DNA of 64,000 nt from Paenibacillus tritici (GCF_013204885.1 NZ_JABMKX010000019.1:61943-125942); one strand, 5' to 3'; shown: positions 1-8,558, counted from the stretch's first letter. The notes: generated by a model from the sequence alone, not told the origin. Program-made: numbers and translations.

Positions 1-767
1 TCCACATTGAAGCGTCTCGCTTTGGTAGCTCCGCCGCAGAGGACAACGGCATCATATTCATCAACCAGCTGCTGCGCCGGAATGTCTTTGCCAATCTCCG
101 TATTCACTACGAACTCCACGCCTTCAGCAGCCAGCAGATCCACCCGGCGCTGTACGACACGTTTGTCCAGCTTCATCGTCGGAATGCCGTACATCAGAAG
201 GCCGCCGATCCGGTCACTGCGCTCAAAGACCGTTACTGTGTGGCCCGCTTTGTTCAGCTGGGCAGCCGCCGCCAGACCTGCCGGGCCGGAGCCGACAATG
301 GCGATCCGTTTGCCTGTACGCTTCTCCGGCGGGCTTGGAACGACCCATCCCTCTTCGAAGCCCTTATCTACGATAGCCAGCTCGATAGTCTTGATCGTAA
401 CAGGCTGTCCAATCAGACCGACGGTGCAGGAGCCCTCGCAAGGTGCAGGACAAATGCTGCCGGTAAATTCAGGGAAATTATTGGTCTTGTGCAGGCGTTC
501 CAGCGCTTCCTTCCACAAGCCCCGGTAGACCAGATTGTTCCACTCCGGGATCAGGTTATGCACGGGACAGCCTGAAGTACCGCCGCTCATATCCACACCG
601 GTGTGGCAATACGGTGTCCCGCAATCCATACAACGGGCACCCTGGGTCCGAAGCTCGTCCTCGCTCAGATGCTCGTGGAACTCCTCCCAATCCTTCACGC
701 GCTGCTCCGGGTCCCGGTCTCCTGGGAGCTGGCGCTTATACTCCATAAATCCTGTAGGTGTAGACAT
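1..767 (-). CDS. gltD: Glutamate synthase small subunit (partial, C-terminus beyond window)
   Basis: This is the NADPH-dependent GOGAT beta subunit or a GltD-like FAD/Fe-S oxidoreductase. It passes electrons from NADPH to the glutamate-forming large subunit. The visible N-terminus begins MSTPTGFMEYKRQLPGDR and carries the cysteine-rich Fe-S region (CMDCGTPYCH, then CPVHNLIPEW and CPAPCEGSC), followed by the FAD-binding motif IVGSGPAGLAAA. The start ATG at 765-767 has a GGGGGA ribosome site. The gene follows thyA-folA rather than a large-subunit gene, so a gltA partner is not adjacent on the upstream side. Family assignment is firm; true GOGAT subunit versus stand-alone GltD paralogue is open. 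Confidence 0.93.
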   Translation of the reverse strand, partial: MSTPTGFMEYKRQLPGDRDPEQRVKDWEEFHEHLSEDELRTQGARCMDCGTPYCHTGVDMSGGTSGCPVHNLIPEWNNLVYRGLWKEALERLHKTNNFPEFTGSICPAPCEGSCTVGLIGQPVTIKTIELAIVDKGFEEGWVVPSPPEKRTGKRIAIVGSGPAGLAAAAQLNKAGHTVTVFERSDRIGGLLMYGIPTMKLDKRVVQRRVDLLAAEGVEFVVNTEIGKDIPAQQLVDEYDAVVLCGGATKARRFNV

Positions 768-923
768 ATATACGTTTCCCCCATCCGTTCTCTTCATGTT
801 GATGTATAGTACACCATTTCTAATTTTAATTATATTAGCATTCAATACTTTCGCACTGTAATGGACTAATCTGCTGATTATTTGTACTATTTCACATCTT
901 ATGTCAGAGAAAACGCTTCATCA

Positions 924-1415
924 TTATTCCTTGCGCTCATAAACAAAAAAACGGTAATCATAAGGGTTCTGTTCATTCTTGATCCCCGCAGTACTGGAGA
1001 CTTCATTCCACTGGCTCCAGTCCACCTCGGGGAACCTCGTGTCGCCTTCAATCTCTGCTTCGATCCGTGTAACACGCAGCTTATCGGCATACGGCAGCAT
1101 CAGGCTGTAGATCTCGGCTCCGCCGATCACCATCAGTTCATCCTCCCTGCGGCCCTCCGCAAGCGCAGCCTCCAGCGAATGCACCACCTCGGCCCCTTCG
1201 GGTGCGAAGCTCCGGTCCCGCGTCAGAATCAGGCTGGTGCGCCCCTTAAGCGGCTTGCTGCCAAGAGACTCCCACGTTTTACGGCCCATCAGCATCCTTT
1301 TACCGAGGGTCTCTGCTTTGAAATAAGCGAAATCCAGCGGCAAATGCCAGGGCATATCATTATTTTTACCAATTACGCCATTCGCGGCCATCGCCCAAAT
1401 CATGGTAATACTCAT
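924..1415 (-). CDS. folA: Dihydrofolate reductase
   Basis: Cytosolic NADPH-dependent reduction of dihydrofolate to tetrahydrofolate. The 163-residue length is normal for bacterial DHFR. The N-terminus MSITMIWAMAANGVIGKNND with the following MPWHLPLDFAYFK is the classic substrate-binding region, including the acidic residue at position 27 or so. MGRKTWESLG and VIGGAEIY are the NADPH-binding motifs. The start overlaps the thyA stop by 4 nt (ATGA), so the two are translationally coupled. Context explains function: ThyA consumes methylene-THF and yields DHF, which this enzyme recycles. Confidence 0.97.
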   Translation of the reverse strand: MSITMIWAMAANGVIGKNNDMPWHLPLDFAYFKAETLGKRMLMGRKTWESLGSKPLKGRTSLILTRDRSFAPEGAEVVHSLEAALAEGRREDELMVIGGAEIYSLMLPYADKLRVTRIEAEIEGDTRFPEVDWSQWNEVSSTAGIKNEQNPYDYRFFVYERKE

Positions 1416-2218
1416 ATAGCAACCGGTGCCTTGATCCCCGGATGATGGACATAGTCGATGAACTCGAAATCCTCATAGGTATAATCAAAAATGCTGTCAG
1501 GTACTCTGCGAATCTTAAGCTCCGGCAACGCATATGGCTCGCGCGCGAGCTGGGTGGCTACTTGCTCCATGTGATTTGTATATATGTGCACATCTCCGCC
1601 TGACCAGATGAATTCTCCGACCGCAAGCCCCGTCTGCTGGGCAACCATATGGGTAAGCAGCGCGTAGCTGGCAATGTTAAAGGGAAGCCCCAGGAAGGTG
1701 TCTACCGAACGCATGGTAAGCATACAGGACAGCTTGCCGTCCGCTACATAGAACTGAAACACAAAATGACATGGCGGAAGCTTCATCTGCTCAATCTCGC
1801 CTACATTCCAGGCACTGACAATATGACGCCGTGAATCCGGATTATGCTTAATTGCCTCAATCACATTTGCAATCTGATCAATATGCTGCCCGTCCTTACT
1901 CTCCCAGGCCCGCCACTGCGAACCGTACACCGGCCCCAGTTCACCGTTCTCGTCCGCCCATTCGTCCCAGATGGAGACTCCATTCTCCTTCAAATAGGAA
2001 GTATTGGTATCCCCTTTGAGGAACCAGAGCAGCTCATGCACCACCGACTTCAGATGGATGCGCTTGGTGGTCATCAGCGGGAAGCCCTTCGACAGATCGA
2101 AGCGGAGCTGACGCCCGAATACAGACACTGTACCTGTACCGGTCCGGTCACCTTTGGCTGTACCGTTATCCAGAATATCCTGCAATAAATCCAAGTAATT
2201 GCGCAAGAAGTATCGCAC
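1412..2218 (-). CDS. thyA: Thymidylate synthase
   Basis: Converts dUMP and methylene-tetrahydrofolate to dTMP and dihydrofolate. At 268 aa it is the compact ThyA form. Visible motifs are the dUMP-phosphate arginine loop (GDRTGTG), the active-site PPCHFVFQFYV with the nucleophilic Cys, and the C-terminal MLTMRSVDTFLGLPFNIASY and HIYTNHMEQV segments. It is the first gene of a two-gene operon with folA. Copy 1 of the dispersed repeat described below lies upstream of it. The start at 2216-2218 is the only ATG giving the full N-terminus. Confidence 0.98.
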   Translation of the reverse strand: MRYFLRNYLDLLQDILDNGTAKGDRTGTGTVSVFGRQLRFDLSKGFPLMTTKRIHLKSVVHELLWFLKGDTNTSYLKENGVSIWDEWADENGELGPVYGSQWRAWESKDGQHIDQIANVIEAIKHNPDSRRHIVSAWNVGEIEQMKLPPCHFVFQFYVADGKLSCMLTMRSVDTFLGLPFNIASYALLTHMVAQQTGLAVGEFIWSGGDVHIYTNHMEQVATQLAREPYALPELKIRRVPDSIFDYTYEDFEFIDYVHHPGIKAPVAI

Positions 2219-2361
2219 CCCACTCTCTTTTTTTCTTCTATTAGTTTACCATGAGCAGACTATCCTTGTAACTTGTTCGCGCACAGAAAATACAATTTCC
2301 TACAGCAGGAAAATACTAACACAAGCTGTTAATCCTAAATGACTGATAATAAAGGAAATAA

Positions 2362-2575
2362 CTATATATAAGATTGACTTAAATTTTGAACTTGAAGCTT
2401 CGTCGTCACTGCGGTGAACATTTGGACTTCCGGCCGCTGTTGTCACCAGATTTCTTGATCTAATCCGCTGCCGCGGGTGAAATCCGGTGACAAAGGCGGT
2501 CGCTACCGCTCCTACAGTTCCAAATTCCCCCTCCGCTTCTTTTGCTTTTTGTTTATTTCTTTAGTGCTTATATAG
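2362..2575 (-). repeat. Dispersed structured repeat, copy 1
   Basis: A 214-bp intergenic element shared with 36873-37090 and 55981-56157, always in the same orientation. Read on the minus strand it begins about 20 nt after the stop of the gene at 2597. It opens with CTATATAAGCACTAAAG, runs through an A/G-rich stretch (AAGCGGAGGGG) and contains a GCGGT-AGCG-ACCGC hairpin. A long stem follows, formed by 2479-2493 pairing with 2440-2454 (15 bp, one G.U), enclosing CCGC-GGCA-GCGG. The ends form an imperfect inverted repeat. It could be a MITE, a 3'-UTR regulatory element or an RNA gene. No protein-coding capacity is evident. Confidence 0.85.
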
Positions 2576-2596
2576 AATGAACTTGTAAGTTTTCAT

Positions 2597-2902
2597 TCAC
2601 TCTTGAGACTTCAATTCATCGTATAGGCGCTTTGCCAGGTGTATTACCTGCTCCTCATATAAATCCAGTTTCTTAAGCTTAGCGAGCAATGCCTCTTGAT
2701 TCCACATCAGGTACTGATCAGGTAAAGGAATGTCTGCTAACAAGCTATAATACTCGTCAAAATCACTCCAGACCCATTCGTTTCCATTATGCAACATCGC
2801 CGTTAAGAGCTGACAGCCAACATGTACAGGAATCTGTTTGGCAACTATTTGCTCAAGCACCCTCTGCACTTCCAGCACCTGCTCTGGCCCTTCGTTCCTC
2901 AT
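2597..2902 (-). CDS. Hypothetical protein, 101 aa
   Basis: A small, soluble, acidic, helix-rich protein rich in Leu, Glu and aromatic residues (HNGNEWVWSDFDEYYSLL). I do not recognise the family. The start at 2900-2902 is preceded by GGGGAGGAC with suitable spacing, which supports translation. There is no signal peptide or membrane segment. It sits alone between the pdh terminator and the dispersed repeat. The repeat begins directly after its stop codon, so the repeat may form its 3' UTR. Confidence 0.7.
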   Translation of the reverse strand: MRNEGPEQVLEVQRVLEQIVAKQIPVHVGCQLLTAMLHNGNEWVWSDFDEYYSLLADIPLPDQYLMWNQEALLAKLKKLDLYEEQVIHLAKRLYDELKSQE

Positions 2903-2985
2903 GCTCTGTCCTCCCCTACTCCCAAATCATTAAGCTCCACTTTCAGCAATCACAGGTAGCTCTCATTCCTCCAGCTGCCGATTGA

Positions 2986-3035
2986 AAAGAGGATGTCCCC
3001 TTAACCATTCTACATGGCTTCGGGAACATCCTCTT
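2986..3035 (-). terminator. Terminator of pdh operon
   Basis: Inverted repeat AAGAGGATGT ... ACATCCTCTT with a long loop, about 30 nt past the lpdA stop. On the minus strand it ends in TCTTTTC. Confidence 0.75.
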
Positions 3036-3064
3036 ATATTCTTACCGCATAAGCTTAAGCGTTA

Positions 3065-4477
3065 TTATTTCATTACGTGAATCGGGTGGCCTTCTACCAG
3101 CTCAGCCGCTTCCATGACGATCTCGCCAAGGGTTGGGTGCGCATGGATAGTCAGTGCGATATCCTCAAGCGTTGCGCCCATCTCAATCGCCAGACCCAGC
3201 TCAGCGATCAGGTTGGAGGCTTCGATACCGACGATTTGCGCGCCAAGCACCTGATTGTTGTCGCTCTTGGCTACAATCTTGATGAAGCCTTCAGGAGCAT
3301 TCAGGGAAACGGCGCGGCCGTTGCCTGCGAACGGGAACTTGCCGCTCTTCACTGCATATCCCTTATCCTTCGCTTCTTTCTCAGTCAGACCTACGCTGGA
3401 GCATTCCGGATCTGTGAACACTACAGCCGGCATCACCTTGTAGTCAACAACCGATTTGTGTCCGGCGATTGCTTCAGCAGCAATCTTGCCTTCGTAAGAA
3501 GCTTTGTGCGCCAGGGCAAGACCAGGAACGATGTCGCCGATAGCGAAAATATTAGGAATATTAGTACGTCCCTGATGGTCAACTTTGACCAGACCACGGT
3601 CGTCCAGCTCAACGCCGATCAGATCCAGGCCCAGCTCGCCGTCAGTGTTAGGACGACGGCCGACAGTAACCAGCAGGTACTCAGCAGTTACTTCCTTGGA
3701 CTCGCCGCCAACAGAATACTTCACTGTAACTTCCTTGTCGTTCTGAACTGCACTTTCCGCCTTAGCGTTCGTTACAATTTCAATACCGGTCTTCGCCATA
3801 TTCTTGGCAACTAGACGGGTCATGTCTTTGTCGAAGCCAGGCAGGACCGTGTCCAGACCTTCAATGATCGTTACTTTGGTGCCGAATTTGGAGTACATCT
3901 GGCCAAGCTCTGCACCAATGTAGCCGCCGCCGATTACGATCATGCTCTTTGGAATTTCAGGCAGATCCAGCGCTTCCGTGGAGGACAGAATACGTCCGCC
4001 GAACGGGAATGGCTTCAGCTCAATCGGACGGGAACCAGTCGCGATGATGCAGTTATTGAATTTGTAGCGCGGGGATTCATGATCATTGAACAAACGGGCT
4101 TCGTTTGCGCTGATGAACATAGCTTCACCGCTGAATACTTCAATTTTGTTGCCTTTCATCAGGCTGGTTACGCCAGAAGTCATTTTTTTGACTACGCCGT
4201 TTTTGAAGGCCTGGGTTTTGGACCAGTCCACTTTGACGTTCTCGGCAGTAACACCGAATACTTCACCGTGCTGGGCCGCCTCGAACTGATGAGCAGCCGA
4301 GATCAGGGCCTTGGAAGGAATACAGCCGCGGTTCAGACATACGCCGCCGAGTTCCGATTTATCTACAATGATGACCTTCTGGCCGAGCTGGGCGGCACGA
4401 ATTGCCGCCACATACCCGCCGGGACCTGCACCAATTACCAATGTGTCGATTTCGATTGAAGCGTCTCCGACTACCAT
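3065..4477 (-). CDS. lpdA: Dihydrolipoyl dehydrogenase (E3)
   Basis: FAD enzyme that reoxidises the dihydrolipoyl groups of the E2 subunit and passes electrons to NAD+. At 470 aa it has the usual length. Seen: N-terminal FAD motif GAGPGGYVAA, redox-active disulfide GGVCLNRGC (Cys47 and Cys52), NAD-binding GGGYIGAE, second FAD motif IFAIGDI, and the C-terminal catalytic HAHPTLGE. It is the last gene of the pdhA-pdhB-pdhC-lpdA operon, 3 nt from pdhC, and is followed by a terminator. It probably also serves 2-oxoglutarate or branched-chain dehydrogenases, as is common in the family. Confidence 0.97.
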   Translation of the reverse strand: MVVGDASIEIDTLVIGAGPGGYVAAIRAAQLGQKVIIVDKSELGGVCLNRGCIPSKALISAAHQFEAAQHGEVFGVTAENVKVDWSKTQAFKNGVVKKMTSGVTSLMKGNKIEVFSGEAMFISANEARLFNDHESPRYKFNNCIIATGSRPIELKPFPFGGRILSSTEALDLPEIPKSMIVIGGGYIGAELGQMYSKFGTKVTIIEGLDTVLPGFDKDMTRLVAKNMAKTGIEIVTNAKAESAVQNDKEVTVKYSVGGESKEVTAEYLLVTVGRRPNTDGELGLDLIGVELDDRGLVKVDHQGRTNIPNIFAIGDIVPGLALAHKASYEGKIAAEAIAGHKSVVDYKVMPAVVFTDPECSSVGLTEKEAKDKGYAVKSGKFPFAGNGRAVSLNAPEGFIKIVAKSDNNQVLGAQIVGIEASNLIAELGLAIEMGATLEDIALTIHAHPTLGEIVMEAAELVEGHPIHVMK

Positions 4478-4480
4478 TAA

Positions 4481-6133
4481 TTACACCTCCATAACTAACA
4501 TATCAGGATTTGCAAGCAGGGTCTTAATGTAATTCATGAAATTCTGTGCAGTTGCGCCGTCAATAATACGATGGTCGAAGCTCAGGGACAGGGCCATTAC
4601 AGGTGCTGCTACGATTTCGCCATTCTTCACAACAGGCTTCTCAGTGATACGTCCGGTTCCGAGAATTGCAACTTCAGGGAAGTTGATAATCGGTGTGAAG
4701 AACATACCGCCAGCGGAACCGATGTTGCTGATCGAGATCGTGCTGCCTTTCATTTCATGCGGAGCCAGCTTGCCGTCGCGTCCGCGGACAGCCAGATCTG
4801 AAATCGCACTAGCGATCATCCAGATACTCTTACGGTCAGCATCCTTAATGACAGGAACGATCAGACCGTTGTCTGTATCTGTAGCGATACCGATGTTGTA
4901 ATATTTCTTGTAGACAATTTCGTTCGTAGCTTCGTCAATCATTGCGTTAAGCGCAGGGAACTGGCGGGAAGCTGCAACGAGTGCCTTCACGATGAACGGA
5001 AGGTAAGTAACCTTCACGCCCTTCTTCTCGGCAACAGGCTTCATACGGGCGCGGAAGGCTACAAGCTCAGTAACATCCACTTCGTCCATAATGGTAACAT
5101 GCGGTGCAGTGTATGCCGATTTAACCATAGCATTGGCAATGGCTTTACGGATACCCTTGAATGGTACGCGTTCTTCTTCCAGGTTGGCATTGCCGGACGC
5201 TGCCGGTGCTGCTGCCTTAGCTTTTGGCGCTTCCGATGCCGCTGCAGGTGCAGATGCTGCCGGAGCCGCTGCCGCAGGGGCTGCTGATCCGCCCTTCAGG
5301 AAGGCTTCCACATCTTCAAGGGTAATCTTGCCGTTCTTCCCGGAGCCGTTCACCTTGGAGATATCAACGCTCTGGTCGCGGGCAAACTTGCGTACGCTTG
5401 GTGTTGCCAATACTTCACGGTCAGGAGCTGGTGCTCCTGCCGCCACTGCCGGGGCTGCGCCTTGAGAAGGAGCTGCTGCCTGTGTACCGGATGCTTCAGC
5501 GTGGCCGCCTTCCTGCTGCGGAACATCACCTTCTGCTGCAATGATAGCCACAACTTCACCTACGCGGCATACCTGGCCGTCTTTGGTGAACACTTCTACA
5601 ACCGTACCGTTGACAGGAGAAGGAACCTCCACGACAGCTTTGTCATTCTGAACTTCCATGATGATATCATCATCGGTAATCTTGTCGCCGACCTTGATAT
5701 GCATCTTGATAATTTCACCTTCATGCAGGCCTTCGCCCAGTTCAGGGAATTTATATTCGAAGTTCGTAGCTCCGCCGGTTGCAGGGCTGCTAGCTGCTGG
5801 AGAAGAGGTTGTATCTGCTCCGCCTTTGGCTGCATCTGCTTCCTGGGTAGCCTGTTCTGCCGGATGGCCGCCTTCCTGCTCAGGAACGTCGCCTTCTGCA
5901 TCAATAATGGCTACAACTTCGCCAACACGGCATACTTGGCCATCCTTGGTGAAGACTTCAAGCACTGTGCCGTTGACCGGACAAGGAACCTCTACTACCG
6001 CCTTGTCGTTCTGAACTTCCATTACGATATCATCATCGGTTACTTTGTCGCCGGCTTTGATATGCATTTTGATAATTTCACCTTCATGCAGACCTTCGCC
6101 CAGCTCAGGGAACCGGTATTCGAATTTTGCCAC
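4481..6133 (-). CDS. pdhC: Pyruvate dehydrogenase E2, dihydrolipoamide acetyltransferase
   Basis: Core acetyltransferase of the pyruvate dehydrogenase complex. It accepts an acetyl group from E1 on a swinging lipoyl arm and transfers it to CoA. The 550 residues contain two lipoyl domains (about 2-80 and 124-202; lipoyl lysines K44 and K165 in the QNDKAVVEV motif). Ala/Pro/Gly-rich linkers follow, then a peripheral subunit-binding domain (about 240-280) and the catalytic domain with SFDHRIIDG (His521). The two lipoyl domains are nearly identical, which implies recent duplication. It follows pdhB after a 100-bp gap holding a REP-like hairpin and lies directly upstream of lpdA. Confidence 0.97.
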   Translation of the reverse strand: MAKFEYRFPELGEGLHEGEIIKMHIKAGDKVTDDDIVMEVQNDKAVVEVPCPVNGTVLEVFTKDGQVCRVGEVVAIIDAEGDVPEQEGGHPAEQATQEADAAKGGADTTSSPAASSPATGGATNFEYKFPELGEGLHEGEIIKMHIKVGDKITDDDIIMEVQNDKAVVEVPSPVNGTVVEVFTKDGQVCRVGEVVAIIAAEGDVPQQEGGHAEASGTQAAAPSQGAAPAVAAGAPAPDREVLATPSVRKFARDQSVDISKVNGSGKNGKITLEDVEAFLKGGSAAPAAAAPAASAPAAASEAPKAKAAAPAASGNANLEEERVPFKGIRKAIANAMVKSAYTAPHVTIMDEVDVTELVAFRARMKPVAEKKGVKVTYLPFIVKALVAASRQFPALNAMIDEATNEIVYKKYYNIGIATDTDNGLIVPVIKDADRKSIWMIASAISDLAVRGRDGKLAPHEMKGSTISISNIGSAGGMFFTPIINFPEVAILGTGRITEKPVVKNGEIVAAPVMALSLSFDHRIIDGATAQNFMNYIKTLLANPDMLVMEV

Positions 6134-6188
6134 CTTGATAACCTCCTAAAAGTTATGTTGAGCTCTTCCAGCTAATCAGTCAATCGCA

Positions 6189-6230
6189 GAAACGGCTGCC
6201 GCCCTTTTACAAGGACGGCAAGGTCGTTAC
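6189..6230 (-). repeat. REP-like hairpin between pdhB and pdhC
   Basis: Palindromic element with core TTGCCGTCCTT-loop-AAGGGCGGCA on the minus strand and flanks GTAACG/CGTTTC. It lies 3 nt after the pdhB stop. Related hairpins occur at 9371-9416 and 13946-13985. It has no T tract, so it does not look like an intrinsic terminator. Confidence 0.6.
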
Positions 6231-6233
6231 TTC

Positions 6234-7211
6234 CTAGAATTCCATCACTTTCTTAACTGCCGCAATTACACGTGCAGGTGTAGGAATCCAGGTATCTTCG
6301 ATTTGTGCGAACGGGTAGATCGTATCAGGACCTGCTACACGAAGCACCGGGGCTTCCAGGTGCAGCAGAGCTTTTTCGTTAATCTGAGCGATGACCTCTG
6401 CGGCTACACCGGAGCTCTTCTGCGCTTCTTGTACAACAATTGCACGGTTGGTCTTCTTAATAGAAGCAACAATAGTGTCGATGTCAATCGGGCTAACGGT
6501 ACGCAGGTCGATAATTTCAACTTTGATGCCGTCCTTCTCAAGCTGATCAGCCGCTTTGGCAGCAGTATGCACCATTAGACCGTAGGTAATAATGGAGACA
6601 TCCGTACCTTCGCGTACTACATTGGCTTTGCCAAGTTCAACGGTATATTCACCTTCAGGCACTTCTGCACGGAAAGCATGGTACAGATTCAAGTGTTCCA
6701 TGAAGAATACAGGGTCATTATCGCGGATCGAAGCGATCAGCAGTCCTTTGGCATCGTAAGGGTTGGAAGGAATAACCACCTTGATCCCCGGACTCTGGGC
6801 AATCAGGCCTTCCAGGGAATCGGTATGAAGTTCAGCAGCTTTAACGCCGCCGCCGAATGGAGTGCGGAAGACTACAGGAGCATTATATCTGCCCCCGGAA
6901 CGCCAGCGCAGGCGAGCCGCCTGAATAACGATCTGATCAAGAGCTTCAAAGATGAAGCCCACGAACTGGATTTCGGCAATCGGACGGAAGCCCTGTACGC
7001 CGAGACCGAAGGCCAAACCGCCAATAGCGGACTCTGCCAGCGGTGTATCGAATACGCGTTCTTCGCCAAATTCCTTCTGCAGCCCTTCCGTTACACGGAA
7101 TACGCCGCCAACATTACCAACGTCTTCTCCGAAGATAAGAACATTAGGGTCACGATTCAGTTCAACGCGCATTGCGTCACGGATTGCTTCTTTCATATTC
7201 ATCTGTGCCAT
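6234..7211 (-). CDS. pdhB: Pyruvate dehydrogenase E1 component, beta subunit
   Basis: Forms the E1 heterotetramer with PdhA for thiamine-diphosphate-dependent decarboxylation of pyruvate. It has 325 aa, the normal length. Features seen are the N-terminal MNMKEAIRDAMRVEL, IFGEDVGNVGGVFRVTEGL with the ThDP-activating Glu, the RSGGRYNAPVVFRTP loop, and the C-terminal transketolase domain (YGLMVHTAAKAADQL, EIIDLRTVSPID). It is second in the operon, 15 nt after pdhA. Confidence 0.97.
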   Translation of the reverse strand: MAQMNMKEAIRDAMRVELNRDPNVLIFGEDVGNVGGVFRVTEGLQKEFGEERVFDTPLAESAIGGLAFGLGVQGFRPIAEIQFVGFIFEALDQIVIQAARLRWRSGGRYNAPVVFRTPFGGGVKAAELHTDSLEGLIAQSPGIKVVIPSNPYDAKGLLIASIRDNDPVFFMEHLNLYHAFRAEVPEGEYTVELGKANVVREGTDVSIITYGLMVHTAAKAADQLEKDGIKVEIIDLRTVSPIDIDTIVASIKKTNRAIVVQEAQKSSGVAAEVIAQINEKALLHLEAPVLRVAGPDTIYPFAQIEDTWIPTPARVIAAVKKVMEF

Positions 7212-7226
7212 TGCCTGATATCCCCC

Positions 7227-8303
7227 TTATTCAAAATCGGCTTTTTGTTCTTCAAGATGTTTCGGAGTTACCTCGAACATGCTGTCGATCAAGCCGGGAA
7301 TGGTCATTTTTTCGGTCTGTTCTGCTTTTTTAATCTGCTCGTTAACAGTAGCTTTCGCTTCTTCTCTTACGCGCAGAGTGTCTTCTTCGGTCCAGAGGCC
7401 TTTTTTCTCCAGGTACTTGGCAAGACGGGCAATCGGATCTTTCTCATTCCATTGTCCTTCTTCTTCCTTCGTACGGTACTTACTGGCATCGTCGGACAGG
7501 GAATGCGGACGGAAACGGTAAGTTACCGCTTCGATCAGCGTTGCACCTTCACCCTTACGGGCACGTTCAGCAGCCTGCTGTACCGCGGAGATTACGGCGA
7601 ATACGTCCATACCATCAATCTTGATTCCCGGAATCCCTGCTGCAACCGCTTTGTGGGCGATGGATTTAGCAGCCGTCTGCTTCGAGAACGGAGTTGTAAT
7701 GGCATAACCGTTGTTCTGAACGAAGAAGATAACCGGCAGTTTGAATACTCCTGCATAGTTAAGGCCTTCATAGAAGTCGCCTTCTGAGGAACCGCCGTCA
7801 CCAGTGTATGTGATCGCAACGTTCTGCTGTTTCTTCAATTTGAAGCCCATAGCAATACCGGTAGCATGCAGGATCTGTGCTCCGATAATGATCTGCGGCA
7901 TAAGTACATTAACGCCTTCAGGAATCTGTCCGCCATGCTGATGTCCGCGGGAATACAGGAAAGCCTGATATAATGGAAGTCCATGCCATACGAGCTGCGG
8001 AATATCGCGGTAGCCCGGGCAGACGAAGTCTTCCTTCTGCAGAGCGAACTCGCTGCCGATCATTGTCGCTTCCTGTCCGGATACCGGCGCATAGAAGCCC
8101 AGACGGCCTTGACGGCCCAGGTTGACAGCACGGTCATCCCAGGTACGGGTAAATACCATACGGTACATAATTTCTTTCAGTTGGTCGTCGGTAAGATCAG
8201 GCATCATTTCCTTGTTGATAATTTCTCCATCCGGGGAAAGAACCGAAAGGGCCTCAACGTCCTCTGTATACACTTCATAGGGAACCTTAGTCATTATCTT
8301 CAC
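7227..8303 (-). CDS. pdhA: Pyruvate dehydrogenase E1 component, alpha subunit
   Basis: ThDP-binding catalytic subunit of pyruvate dehydrogenase, linking glycolysis to acetyl-CoA. Its 358 aa show the ThDP/Mg motif from GDGGSSEGDFYEG to QNNGYAI, and the RFRPHSLSDDASKYR loop that corresponds to the regulated region of E1 alpha. It is the first gene of the operon, with SD GAGGTGA upstream of the ATG at 8301-8303. A promoter at 8348-8377 and an upstream inverted repeat precede it. Confidence 0.97.
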   Translation of the reverse strand: MKIMTKVPYEVYTEDVEALSVLSPDGEIINKEMMPDLTDDQLKEIMYRMVFTRTWDDRAVNLGRQGRLGFYAPVSGQEATMIGSEFALQKEDFVCPGYRDIPQLVWHGLPLYQAFLYSRGHQHGGQIPEGVNVLMPQIIIGAQILHATGIAMGFKLKKQQNVAITYTGDGGSSEGDFYEGLNYAGVFKLPVIFFVQNNGYAITTPFSKQTAAKSIAHKAVAAGIPGIKIDGMDVFAVISAVQQAAERARKGEGATLIEAVTYRFRPHSLSDDASKYRTKEEEGQWNEKDPIARLAKYLEKKGLWTEEDTLRVREEAKATVNEQIKKAEQTEKMTIPGLIDSMFEVTPKHLEEQKADFE

Positions 8304-8347
8304 CTCAATAAAAAAATTTGAATATCAGTGGTCTCTGTTATAGAATT

Positions 8348-8377
8348 ATTATACACCTGTTGTATCTGTTTCGTCAA
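8348..8377 (-). promoter_or_regulatory. Promoter of pdh operon
   Basis: On the minus strand, -35 TTGACG (8372-8377), 18-bp spacer, -10 TATAAT (8348-8353), about 45 bp from the pdhA start codon. This is SigA type. Confidence 0.75.
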
Positions 8378-8387
8378 AGAAATACGC

Positions 8388-8417
8388 ATAAAATTTATGT
8401 TTCCATAAATTTTGTAT
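8388..8417. promoter_or_regulatory. Inverted repeat upstream of pdhA promoter
   Basis: ATAAAATTTATG-tttc-CATAAATTTTGTAT forms an AT-rich dyad just upstream of the pdhA -35. Copies of ATAACAGA lie nearby at about 8419 and 8442 (plus) and about 8336 (minus). This looks like a regulator site; the regulator is unknown. Confidence 0.45.
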
Positions 8418-8558
8418 GTATAACAGACGTTTGAAAATCCTATAACAGATCAAAGGATATTTATCAAGTAAATGATATATCCCACATTGGCGGCCTGGTA
8501 ATTGAAACGAAACACTAAGTCTTATGCAAAATTCGACATGAAAGGTGACGATTTGACA

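Noticed and set aside
2551..2596. 11-codon ORF directly after the 2597 gene (MKTYKFILYKH)
   Set aside because: It runs into the dispersed repeat and has no counterpart before copies 2 and 3; no ribosome site of its own.
5462..6175. 237-codon plus-strand frame opposite pdhC
   Set aside because: Antisense shadow created by repeated lipoyl-domain coding; peptide has no recognisable domain.
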